A DNA stretch of 10,712 nt, taken from Ktedonobacterales bacterium (GTDB taxonomy: Bacteria; Chloroflexota; Ktedonobacteria; Ktedonobacterales; JADMIN01). The translations under genes and the position numbers were made by a program. Each line of letters opens with the position of its first letter. The stretch's first letter is position 1. Positions 1 to 5,770 of this stretch are shown here, piece by piece. Location: contig JAICVT010000124.1 of assembly GCA_025935235.1 (NCBI GenBank), positions 1 to 10,712 on the forward strand, written 5' to 3'. Under the pieces are notes generated by a model. The model was not told where the DNA came from and searched no databases. It worked only from the letters and a program-made list of their open reading frames with translations.

Positions 1-258
1 ATCGGCGTGGGCGTGGCTCATAAAGGCAGAGAGATAGGTGGACATGGCGGCGCGCTCCTGATGGTTGGCCGATAGCAGACGGCAGCGGTCATCAAACACA
101 TACGGGGCTGCGACGCTCGTGTAGTCAAGAATAGCATGCGTCTGGCGGCGCGACAACGGCGCGAAATGGCGCGGCATGACACAATCTGGCGGAGAGGGCT
201 GGTGTGGCCGGGCGCTGAGGACGCCGAGGTTGCGCTTTGGCGGCGATTGACGCATCAT
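1..258 (-). CDS. Probable partial CDS, unrecognised, runs off the left edge
   Basis: The minus strand is open from the window edge through position 258, giving about 86 residues if it begins at the paired ATG codons at 258 and 255. It gives 59 residues if it begins at the ATG at 177, where the sequence reads MPRHFAPLSRRQTHAILDY. The segment after 177 looks more protein-like, with balanced composition (DYTSVAAPYVFDD and a Met/Tyr/Leu-rich stretch near the edge). The residues before it are Pro/Arg-rich and less convincing. No good Shine-Dalgarno site precedes any of the starts. Third-position G+C is somewhat lower than in the neighbours. I do not recognise the family. The arrangement would be divergent to the membrane protein gene that starts at 377, with the shared region between them holding a palindrome and a promoter-like site. 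The C-terminus lies outside the window, so the call rests on an open frame and composition alone. Confidence 0.35.
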   Translation of the reverse strand, partial: MMRQSPPKRNLGVLSARPHQPSPPDCVMPRHFAPLSRRQTHAILDYTSVAAPYVFDDRCRLLSANHQERAAMSTYLSAFMSHAHAD

Positions 259-276
259 CTGTGCATCTGAGATGAT
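254..276. promoter_or_regulatory. Palindrome in the divergent intergenic region (possible operator)
   Basis: ATCATCT (254-260) and AGATGAT (270-276) are perfect inverted arms of 7 bp around a 9-nt centre. The palindrome lies immediately upstream of the extended -10-like site at 283-291. It also overlaps a looser TTGACG (247-252) N18 GATGAT (271-276) promoter-like pair. Its position between two divergent reading frames would suit a repressor or activator site. No regulator gene is visible nearby, so the function is inferred. Confidence 0.3.
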
Positions 277-282
277 CTGGCA

Positions 283-291
283 TGGTATGAT
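283..291 (+). promoter_or_regulatory. Extended -10 promoter-like site for the membrane protein gene
   Basis: TGG followed by TATGAT (286-291) matches the TGnTATAAT extended -10 pattern at five of six -10 positions. No good -35 box stands 16-18 bp upstream, which extended -10 promoters can tolerate. Transcription would begin near 298 and leave a leader of roughly 80 nt before the ATG at 377. This is a single-site motif match and therefore only suggestive. Confidence 0.35.
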
Positions 292-376
292 GGCAGGCAG
301 GCCGGGCGGCGCCATCAGCGCCAGGCGCCGAGACAACCGCCGAGACACGCCAGCGAGCGTCAGGAGCAGCAGAGGC

Positions 377-1270
377 ATGAGTGAGCGGAACGCGCCGCGC
401 GTCTATGGCGTGCGAGTTGGCCTGGTCAGCGGCCTCTTCGCCATCGGACAGGTGGCGCTCTCAGTGGCGGCTGCGCATGGCTCCGAGGCGTCGCTGCGAT
501 CCGTCCAGCAGACGTTCGACCTCCTCGCTGGGGGCGGGCTAGCCGACCCGACCACCGTGGCCCCGGCGCTGCTGCCGATGCTGCTGATCGCCTATCTGAC
601 GATGCTGCTGGGCGGGCTGCTGACGCTCTGGTTCGCCGCTCGCGCCGGACGCCTCGCCGCCATCGCGCAGGGGCGGCGCGCCGGTGGCGCCGCGGCGGGC
701 ATGTGGGTCTGGCTGACCAGCACAGGCGTCTGGCTGCTGGCCTCCATCGTCGCCACCGTCATCTTCAACTCCGATGGCACGCTGTCCGGCGTCTTCTTTG
801 GCGACTTCAGCGGCAATACGCTGGCGCTGGAGTTGATCTTTCTGTTGCTGCAGGAGGTGGTCGCCGCACTGATCTGCCTGGGCTTCTGCGCGCTGACAGG
901 CGCGCAGGGAGCGCGCAATGCGCCTGTGCCACCGACGCCGATGAGCTATCCACCGCACGGTGTATATCCAGGCGCCTATCCCTACACGCCCTATCCGCCC
1001 TATCCCGTCGCTGGCTACTCAACCTATCCGAATTACCCGCCCGCCTATCCGCCAATGTATCCGCCGCAGCCGGGGCCTTCCACCGTGGCCTATCCCGTGC
1101 AGTCGCCGTATCCCGGCTACCCGTCGTATCCGCCCGCTAGCCAGCCTGCCCAACCTGCTCAGTCAATCCAGGCGGCGGGCGCGGCGCCGCTGGCCTATCC
1201 GCCGCCACCCAGCCACTACGTTCCGCATCCGCCCTCCGCGCCAGAGTCGCCCGCGCCGCAGCCCGAGTGA
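377..1270 (+). CDS. Four-helix membrane protein with Pro/Tyr-rich C-terminal tail
   Basis: This encodes a 297-residue protein starting at the ATG at 377, which is preceded by AGGAG (362-366) ten bases upstream. An in-frame ATG at 272 has no ribosome site and would add an Arg-rich extension, so 377 is preferred. Four hydrophobic segments lie near residues 13-33, 63-87, 107-129 and 148-174. The loop after the second is basic (AARAGRLAAIAQGRRAGG), so it and both termini are predicted to be cytoplasmic. From residue 183 to the end the protein is a low-complexity tail built from irregular YPP, PYP and YPPY units with Gln and Ser, ending APQPE. Such Pro/Tyr-rich tails are common in small bacterial membrane proteins and may mediate self-association or partner binding. 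I do not recognise a specific family, and no enzymatic motif is visible. The gene stands alone, convergent with rbfA, and a hairpin terminator follows. Confidence 0.8.
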   Translation: MSERNAPRVYGVRVGLVSGLFAIGQVALSVAAAHGSEASLRSVQQTFDLLAGGGLADPTTVAPALLPMLLIAYLTMLLGGLLTLWFAARAGRLAAIAQGRRAGGAAAGMWVWLTSTGVWLLASIVATVIFNSDGTLSGVFFGDFSGNTLALELIFLLLQEVVAALICLGFCALTGAQGARNAPVPPTPMSYPPHGVYPGAYPYTPYPPYPVAGYSTYPNYPPAYPPMYPPQPGPSTVAYPVQSPYPGYPSYPPASQPAQPAQSIQAAGAAPLAYPPPPSHYVPHPPSAPESPAPQPE

Positions 1271-1290
1271 GAAGGGTGAGGTCACGGCGC

Positions 1291-1335
1291 AAACAAATTC
1301 GGGAAGCTGGCGCGAGTCGCGCCAGCTTCCCGAAT
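1291..1335 (-). terminator. Intrinsic terminator of the infB-rbfA unit
   Basis: A perfect 18-bp stem is formed by 1297-1314 and 1318-1335 around a 3-nt AGT loop. On the minus strand it is followed immediately by TTTGTTT (1297-1291), a U-rich tail expected of a rho-independent terminator. It stands about 70 bp past the rbfA stop. On the plus strand the same stem follows the membrane protein stop by 26 bp but lacks a T-run, so it would be weaker or only stabilise that mRNA. Confidence 0.85.
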
Positions 1336-1405
1336 GGTCTATCACCAAAGTCTCTGAACAGGCCTCTGCCAGTTCGCGGTGTGAGCGCGTCGCGCGAGGA
1401 ATGCG

Positions 1406-1813
1406 CTAGCGCTCATCGGAATCCAGCCGCTCGGCGGCGCTGGGCGCGCCTATGGAGTTCGGCTGCTGCTCGTGGCTGATCTGGTTGAGCAGATCGAGCA
1501 TGCGGGCGCCGCGCGCGATGGATTCATCCAGCGTGAAGGTGATCTCCGGCACATGGCGCACAGTCAGCCGCTGCGCCAGCTCATGCCGCAGGAAGCCCGC
1601 GGCGTGGCGCAGCCCGCGCATCGTCTCGCGCTGCTCATCGGGCGACCCCATCACGCTGATGTAGACCCGGGCGAGGCTCAGGTCGCGTGATACGTTGACC
1701 CCCGTGATGCTGGCGAAACCGATGCGTGGGTCTTTGACGCGCAGGCGCATCAGGTCGCTCAATTCCTGCGCGATGACCCGACCAAGTTGGTCCTGACGGT
1801 GTGTATTTGGCAT
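1406..1813 (-). CDS. rbfA: Ribosome-binding factor A
   Basis: RbfA is a small KH-fold protein that binds the immature 30S subunit and helps 16S rRNA 5'-end processing and late 30S assembly, and it is important in the cold. The 135-residue product matches the usual length. The characteristic core is visible: N-terminal RQDQLGRVIAQELSDL helix, then KDPRIGFASITGVNVSRDLSLA, then the strand VYISVMG. Later come RHELAQRLTVRHVPEITFTLDESIARG and a short acidic/Ser tail (residues about 115-135). The start at 1813 is fixed by CGGAGGTG (1825-1818), with the GGAGG core six bases from the ATG. It is downstream of infB on the same strand with a 183-bp gap, the conserved infB-rbfA order. The gap is longer than the overlap or short spacer common elsewhere and contains a small hairpin. 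A strong intrinsic terminator follows, so this is the last gene of the unit. Confidence 0.96.
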   Translation of the reverse strand: MPNTHRQDQLGRVIAQELSDLMRLRVKDPRIGFASITGVNVSRDLSLARVYISVMGSPDEQRETMRGLRHAAGFLRHELAQRLTVRHVPEITFTLDESIARGARMLDLLNQISHEQQPNSIGAPSAAERLDSDER

Positions 1814-1936
1814 AATTCACCTCCGGCGAGCGGCCCGCGCGCTCGTCGTCGCGCTGTCCACCAGCGCGGAGCGACTGAGCGCGATGGCGCCCGTCAGTCG
1901 TAGCATATGCCCACATGCGGCGAGGTCGCAAGCACA

Positions 1937-1955
1937 GCGGGAGCCTCACTCCCGC
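1937..1955 (-). other. Intercistronic hairpin between infB and rbfA
   Basis: GCGGGAG (1937-1943) and CTCCCGC (1949-1955) pair perfectly over 7 bp around a 5-nt loop, 42 bp past the infB stop. The minus-strand sequence after it (TGTGCTTGCG) has only scattered T residues, so it is at best a weak terminator. It may instead stabilise or process the infB-rbfA transcript. The rest of the 183-bp gap shows nothing recognisable apart from a CTGGCTAG direct repeat next to the infB stop. Confidence 0.35.
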
Positions 1956-1996
1956 CGCGCCGCGACCCCGTTGCGCTGGGCTGGCTAGCGTGCTGG

Positions 1997-4066
1997 CTAG
2001 GCCCGCACCTTGCTGTAGGTCTCGACGATGTCGCCGATCTCAAGCGCGTTGAAGTCTTCCAGCGTGACACCACACTCGAAGCCAGTGTTGACCTCGCGCA
2101 CATCGTCTTTGCCGCGCCGCAGCGACTGGATCTCGCCGGTGTAGACCACTTCGCCCTTGCGCAGCACGCGCGTCTGCGCCGAGCGCAGCAGCTTGCCGTC
2201 GGTCACGCGGCAGCCGCCGATGACCAGCGTGCGCCCCGCCTTGAAGATCTGGATCACCTCGGCGTGGCCATCCACCTGCTCCTTGAAGACCGGCTCCAGC
2301 AGGCCTTGCAGCGCCGCCTCGATGTCTTCGACCAGCTTATAGATGACCGTGTAGCTGCGGATGTCGACGCCCTCGATCTGGGCGAGCCGCTGAGCGGCGG
2401 CATCAACCTTGACGTTGAAGGCGATGATGATAGCGCTCGAAGCCGACGCCAGGTTCACATCCGACTCGCTGACATTGCCGACTGCGTCGTGGATCAACCG
2501 CACCTTGAGGTTTTCGTCGCCGATCTGCGAGAGCGAATGCTTCAGCGCCTCAGCCGATCCCTGCACATCCGACTTGACCAGCAGATTCAGCTCCTTGACC
2601 TTGCCCTCGCGCATCTGCGCGTAGAGCGTGTCGAGCGTGATGCTCTGCTGCGCCGCCAACTGCGCCTGATCGCGCCGCTGCTGAGTCAGCGTACGGGCGG
2701 TCTTCTCGTCGGCTACCACCTCGAAGCGGTCACCCGCGTCAGGCACCTCCGAGAGGCCGAGCAGGCTCACCGGCAGCGACGGCGGCGCCTTGGGTATGCG
2801 CTTGCCCGCGTCGTCGAACATCGCGCGGACCTTGCCGTAGAGCGCGCCCGCCACGATGATGTCGCCGACCTTGAGCGTGCCCTCGTGTACCAGCGCCGTG
2901 GCTGTCACGCCGCTGTTCGCCGCCATACGCGCCTCGATGATGGCGCCCTGCGCTGGCCCCCTGGGATTGGCCTTCAGGTCCAGGATGTCAGCGACCAGCA
3001 GGATCATCTCCAGCAGATCTTGCAGGCCGATGTTCTTCTTGGCCGAGACGGGCACGCAGATCACATCGCCGCCATACTCCTCGATCACCACATCGCGGTC
3101 GGCGAGCTGCTGCTTGACGTGATCGGGGTTGGCGCCTGGCTTGTCAATCTTGTTCAGCGCGATGATGATCGGCACCTGCGCGGCGCGCGCGTGGTCAATG
3201 GCCTCGATGGTCTGCGGCATGACGCCGTCATCCGCCGCCACCACGATGATGGCGATGTCCGTCACCTGTGCGCCGCGCGCGCGCATGGCCGTGAAGGCCT
3301 CGTGGCCCGGCGTATCGAGGAAGGTAATCTTGCGTCCACCCACCTCGACCTGATAGGCGCCGATGTGCTGGGTGATGCCGCCGGCCTCGCCCGCCGCCAC
3401 GCGCGTATTGCGGATCGCGTCGAGCAGCGAGGTCTTGCCGTGGTCCACATGGCCCATCACCGTCACGACAGGCGGGCGCGTCACGCGATTGGTGTCAGCC
3501 GAGGCGATGCGCGCTGCCGCGGCCGCCGCGGCCGCCGCCTGCGCGCGTGAGGCGACCACCGCAGGCGTCGTCGTCACCGCCTGATCGGGTGTGTAGCCAA
3601 TCGCTTCGGCCACCTTCGCCGAGATGTCGTAGCTGATGACCTCATTGATGCTGGCGTAGACGCCGCTAGCGATCAGATTGCGGATGACCTCGTTGACCGA
3701 GACGCTCAGCAGCTCAGCCAGGTCTTTGACCACGATCTGCGCGGGAATCGTCACTGGCCCGCTGGGGCGAACTTCCTTACGCTCCGGGCGCGGCGCTGTC
3801 TGGGTTGGGCCGCCACGGCGGCCGTTGCCGCGATGCCCACCACGCGGCCCGCCACCAGGGCGACCGCCAGGACGGCCGCCAGCGGGGGCACCGGGACGCC
3901 CACCAGCGCCGCCAGGACGCGGAGCGCCTGGGCGCGGCGCCGGACGCCCGCCGTTGCCGTTGGGTCCGCCTGCGGGGCGAGCGGTCATGCCACTGGGGGC
4001 GGGTCGCGGCGAGCGCGCTGGCGAGGAGTTGCTGTTCGTCGGTGGACGAGGTGTTGTATCTGGCAT
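1997..4066 (-). CDS. infB: Translation initiation factor IF-2
   Basis: IF-2 is the GTPase that brings fMet-tRNA to the 30S subunit and promotes 70S joining. The 689-residue product has these parts in order: a Pro/Gly/Arg-rich disordered N-terminus (about 5-105) with RPGG-type repeats; a single IF2N-type domain (about 106-158, IPAQIVVKDLAELL); an Ala run (176-186); and a G domain. The G motifs are G1 GHVDHGKT (205-212), G2 GGIT (229-232), G3 DTPG (251-254), G4 NKID (305-308) and G5 SAK (341-343). Domains II, III and the C-terminal C1/C2 region follow (FKAGRTLVIGGCRVTDGK, ending VETYSKVRA). The frame is open upstream to 4387. The start at 4066 is chosen because TAAAGGAGG (4080-4072) sits five bases before the ATG, whereas no earlier start has a ribosome site. 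The N-terminus is short compared with enterobacterial IF2-alpha. A long structured leader precedes the gene and rbfA follows it. Confidence 0.97.
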   Translation of the reverse strand: MPDTTPRPPTNSNSSPARSPRPAPSGMTARPAGGPNGNGGRPAPRPGAPRPGGAGGRPGAPAGGRPGGRPGGGPRGGHRGNGRRGGPTQTAPRPERKEVRPSGPVTIPAQIVVKDLAELLSVSVNEVIRNLIASGVYASINEVISYDISAKVAEAIGYTPDQAVTTTPAVVASRAQAAAAAAAAARIASADTNRVTRPPVVTVMGHVDHGKTSLLDAIRNTRVAAGEAGGITQHIGAYQVEVGGRKITFLDTPGHEAFTAMRARGAQVTDIAIIVVAADDGVMPQTIEAIDHARAAQVPIIIALNKIDKPGANPDHVKQQLADRDVVIEEYGGDVICVPVSAKKNIGLQDLLEMILLVADILDLKANPRGPAQGAIIEARMAANSGVTATALVHEGTLKVGDIIVAGALYGKVRAMFDDAGKRIPKAPPSLPVSLLGLSEVPDAGDRFEVVADEKTARTLTQQRRDQAQLAAQQSITLDTLYAQMREGKVKELNLLVKSDVQGSAEALKHSLSQIGDENLKVRLIHDAVGNVSESDVNLASASSAIIIAFNVKVDAAAQRLAQIEGVDIRSYTVIYKLVEDIEAALQGLLEPVFKEQVDGHAEVIQIFKAGRTLVIGGCRVTDGKLLRSAQTRVLRKGEVVYTGEIQSLRRGKDDVREVNTGFECGVTLEDFNALEIGDIVETYSKVRA

Positions 4067-4177
4067 TGAAGCCTCCTTTAGTGGGCGTGCGCTCCGCCAC
4101 TCGATGCGCTCCCGATGCTCCACCGGCGCGTCGTTCTGGCTCTTCACGTGCGGCAGGCGCTCGGATGGCCGCGGCGC

Positions 4178-4213
4178 GGGATCAACGGCGGGATCAACGG
4201 CGGGATCGGCGGC
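4178..4213. repeat. 12-bp tandem repeat in the infB leader
   Basis: Three head-to-tail copies of GGGATCAACGGC lie at 4178-4189, 4190-4201 and 4202-4213; the last differs at two positions (GGGATCGGCGGC). They lie about 110-150 bp upstream of the infB ATG in untranslated leader. The period is a multiple of three, but no convincing gene covers them. They probably arose by replication slippage, and any regulatory role is unproven. Confidence 0.7.
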
Positions 4214-4268
4214 GCCGACGCCACGCTGGCGCGAATCAGGACGCGGAGCGTGCTTCGGCGTGCGGCAG

Positions 4269-4291
4269 ACTGGACTGACTGGACTGACTGA
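4269..4291. repeat. 9-bp tandem repeat in the infB leader
   Basis: Two exact copies of ACTGGACTG (4269-4277, 4278-4286) are followed by a partial third (ACTGA, 4287-4291). The run lies just downstream, in transcription direction, of the attenuator-like terminator. It is absent from neighbouring DNA and looks like local slippage. Confidence 0.65.
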
Positions 4292-4310
4292 AAAGCGCGA
4301 AAGCCTCGCA

Positions 4311-4355
4311 AGCAAGAAAACAGGCTGGCGGCCTCCGACCCGGAGACTGCCAGCC
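4311..4355 (-). terminator. Intrinsic terminator or attenuator inside the infB leader
   Basis: On the minus strand GGCTGGC (4355-4349) pairs with GCCAGCC (4329-4323). An inner CTCCG/CGGAG stem closes around a 3-nt loop, giving a stable two-part GC hairpin. It is followed at once by TGTTTTCTTGC (4321-4311), a credible U-rich tail. It lies about 225 nt after the predicted start of transcription and 257 nt before the infB ATG. It would either end a small RNA or act as a conditional terminator controlling read-through into infB. Confidence 0.65.
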
Positions 4356-4578
4356 CAACGCGGCGCAGTGTCATCTATCTGGGGCAAAGTCGCTCGATCG
4401 CCAGCAGGCGCGTCACACGCGCCGATGGGCGTCGGCCCTGGTTATCGTCCCATAGAGCTACTCTCGCTGCCCGCGTTGGGGAAACTGGATGATAGAGAAA
4501 TCGTGTCGGCGTCGCACTGACGCCGCCTGGCCGGGATGCTCGCGCCCTGCGCACATACCAGTGCGGACGCTGCCCAAC
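4311..4578 (-). ncRNA. Candidate structured leader RNA or small RNA upstream of infB
   Basis: The stretch runs from the predicted start site (near 4578) to the terminator and holds no convincing gene. It has a series of perfect short hairpins: CGCAC/GTGCG (4565-4550), CGGCGTC/GACGCCG (4525-4507), GCCGA/TCGGC (4436-4421) and GGCGCG/CGCGCC (4423-4407). The last two overlap and exclude one another. In addition, CCCAACGCGG (4480-4471) is exactly complementary to CCGCGTTGGG (4363-4354), whose last two bases enter the terminator stem. CCCAAC there could alternatively pair with the 5'-terminal GTTGGG (4578-4573). I see no T-box TGGNACCGCG, no SRP, RNase P, tmRNA or known riboswitch core. It could be a novel attenuator or an independent RNA. 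The evidence is structure and context only. Confidence 0.35.
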
Positions 4579-4584
4579 TTCATC

Positions 4585-4613
4585 AGTATACCGCGCCGGG
4601 CGCTGCGGGTCAA
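4585..4613 (-). promoter_or_regulatory. SigA/sigma-70-type promoter for the infB leader
   Basis: On the minus strand TTGACC (4613-4608) and TATACT (4590-4585) each match five of six consensus bases and are separated by exactly 17 bp. Transcription would begin near 4578. The promoter stands between the terminator after the epimerase gene and infB, 519 bp before the infB ATG. This suggests that infB-rbfA form their own unit here, not the end of a nusA operon. Confidence 0.8.
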
Positions 4614-4650
4614 CCAGCATGGGCCGCTCGACAGCCGGAGTGAGGTCGTC

Positions 4651-4684
4651 GGAAAGCCCCTCCACCGCCGCGGCAGTGGAGGGG
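4651..4684 (-). terminator. Probable terminator after the epimerase gene
   Basis: CCCCTCCAC (4657-4665) and GTGGAGGGG (4676-4684) form a perfect 9-bp stem around a 10-nt loop, 21 bp past the epimerase stop. The minus-strand tail is CTTTCC, a weak U-tract, so termination may be partial. It separates the epimerase transcript from the infB promoter. Confidence 0.55.
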
Positions 4685-4705
4685 TTGGAGGTGGGAGGCC
4701 GAACC

Positions 4706-5647
4706 TCAGCTCAGGCCGCCCTTGAAGCCCTCGCGCCAGCTCGCGTAGCTGGGCGCCCAGCCAAGCTCGCGCTTCGCTTTGGCGTTCGACTCGCCGCGCT
4801 GCTCCGTCATCAGTGAGACGCCCACCTCGCCGACGATCAGCTTGCCCAGCCAGGTGGGGATGCGCAGCGGCGGGCGCGCGCCCAGCGCCCGCGCATAGGC
4901 GGGCAGCCAGACGCGCACGAGCGCCGGCTCATCGTCGGCGATGTTGTAGACGCCCGGCGCGCCACGCTCGATCGCCGCGACCGTCGCCGACGCCGCATCC
5001 TGCACATGCAGGAATGACCAGACGCCCGCGCCATCGCCAACGACCGGGAACATGCGCCTGCGGATCATCGCGGCGACATCCCCATCGCTGGCCATGCTGG
5101 TGTGCGGCCCATAGAGTCCGCCGTAGCGCAGCGCCACGCCCTCGATGCCCTCGGCGCCGACCACCACGCCTTCGAGATAGCGGACGGCGGCCAGCGTCTC
5201 GCGCTGGTTGGCGGGCGGCGTCGGGTCGAGCGCGTCGTCCTCGGTCTTGGCCGCCGAGCCGGTGCGCGCGTAGATCCAGTTCCCATAGCTCTGGGCGATG
5301 AAGCGTCGCGCGCCGACCTCCCGCGCCGCCGCCAGCAGGATATCGGTCCCCTCGGTGCGCAGGCGGTTGGTCAGCGCGAATTCGCGGTCAAAATGCTTGA
5401 AGTCCTTCATCCCCGTCAGGGCGGTCAGCTCGTGAATGATGACATCAGGCTGGGCGCGGCGCACCGCCTCCGCGACGGCCGCACGGTCGAGCGCGTCGGC
5501 CACCACCGGCTCGGCGCCCATCGCGCGCAACCGCACGACATGCCGTTGCGAGCGTGTCATCGCCACGACCTGATAGCCAGCCGCCACCAATTGCGGCACA
5601 AGCGCCTGCCCAATGGCGCCACTCGCGCCCGCGACAAAGACGTTCAT
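4706..5647 (-). CDS. NAD(P)-dependent epimerase/dehydratase (atypical extended SDR)
   Basis: The 313-residue product has the Rossmann nucleotide site GASGAIG (7-13) at its N-terminus. It continues with the extended-SDR pattern: DVIIHELTAL (68-77), FIAQSYGNW (116-124), a substrate-side stretch ALRYGGLYGP (172-181), VWSFLHVQDAA (209-219) and GVYNIADDEP (232-241). The usual catalytic YxxxK appears as YLEGV (157-161), so the lysine is missing; this fits atypical SDRs that bind NAD(P) but differ in chemistry. The substrate is unknown. The start at 5647 is preferred because AAGGAG (5661-5656) lies eight bases upstream; the frame is open to 5725 without a better site. An ECF41-type promoter (TGTCACA-N16-CGTC) stands immediately upstream, and an ECF41 sigma gene lies 1.5 kb further upstream. 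Epimerases are among the known partners of ECF41 sigma factors, so this is probably the regulated target. A hairpin terminator follows. Confidence 0.88.
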   Translation of the reverse strand: MNVFVAGASGAIGQALVPQLVAAGYQVVAMTRSQRHVVRLRAMGAEPVVADALDRAAVAEAVRRAQPDVIIHELTALTGMKDFKHFDREFALTNRLRTEGTDILLAAAREVGARRFIAQSYGNWIYARTGSAAKTEDDALDPTPPANQRETLAAVRYLEGVVVGAEGIEGVALRYGGLYGPHTSMASDGDVAAMIRRRMFPVVGDGAGVWSFLHVQDAASATVAAIERGAPGVYNIADDEPALVRVWLPAYARALGARPPLRIPTWLGKLIVGEVGVSLMTEQRGESNAKAKRELGWAPSYASWREGFKGGLS

Positions 5648-5677
5648 CTGGTGTTCTCCTTCACCCATCGTCCACGC

Positions 5678-5694
5678 TGGGCGATGGTCGCCCA
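5678..5694 (-). other. Stem-loop at the 5' end of the epimerase mRNA
   Basis: TGGGCGA (5678-5684) and TCGCCCA (5688-5694) are perfect 7-bp arms around a 3-nt loop. They begin only a few bases downstream of the predicted -10 element (5701-5698). The element would form at the very 5' end of the epimerase transcript, 30 bp before the ATG, and could stabilise the mRNA. It could alternatively be a protein-binding palindrome at the start site. Confidence 0.4.
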
Positions 5695-5697
5695 TGA

Positions 5698-5724
5698 GAC
5701 GAAGTAGCGCGCTGGCGTGTGACA
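5698..5724 (-). promoter_or_regulatory. ECF41-type promoter upstream of the epimerase gene
   Basis: On the minus strand TGTCACA (5724-5718) is followed after exactly 16 bp by CGTC (5701-5698). This is the -35/-10 pair described for promoters of ECF41 sigma factors. It lies 50-77 bp upstream of the epimerase ATG, which is a normal promoter distance. The sigma factor encoded at 7126-8094 carries the diagnostic ECF41 motifs. The match of both boxes and the spacing makes a chance hit unlikely, although binding has not been shown. Confidence 0.8.
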
Positions 5725-5770
5725 CCTTGCGCCGATGTCAGGCGAACAGGAGGGAGAGGTCGTCGTCGCG

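Noticed and set aside
1907..3550. Long 547-codon plus-strand open frame antisense to infB
   Set aside because: It lies wholly over the minus-strand gap and infB, whose domains are unmistakable. The His/Arg/Asp-rich composition is what results from reading the complement of high-GC codons, and there is no ribosome site or recognisable domain.
4067..4387. Extension of infB upstream to the ATG at 4387
   Set aside because: The added 107 residues would include the terminator hairpin and tandem repeats and have no family character. A strong TAAAGGAGG site sits five bases before the ATG at 4066.
4311..4578. T-box, SRP RNA, RNase P RNA, tmRNA or tRNA in the infB leader
   Set aside because: None of the invariant cores (TGGNACCGCG, the SRP GGAAG/GCAG loop, RNase P GAGGAAAGTCC, a T-loop GGTTCRA) is present on either strand of this stretch.
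4375..4665. 96-codon minus-strand open frame over the infB promoter and leader
   Set aside because: It would begin upstream of the promoter and run through it and the structured leader. It has no ribosome site and an Arg/Pro-rich composition typical of a chance frame.
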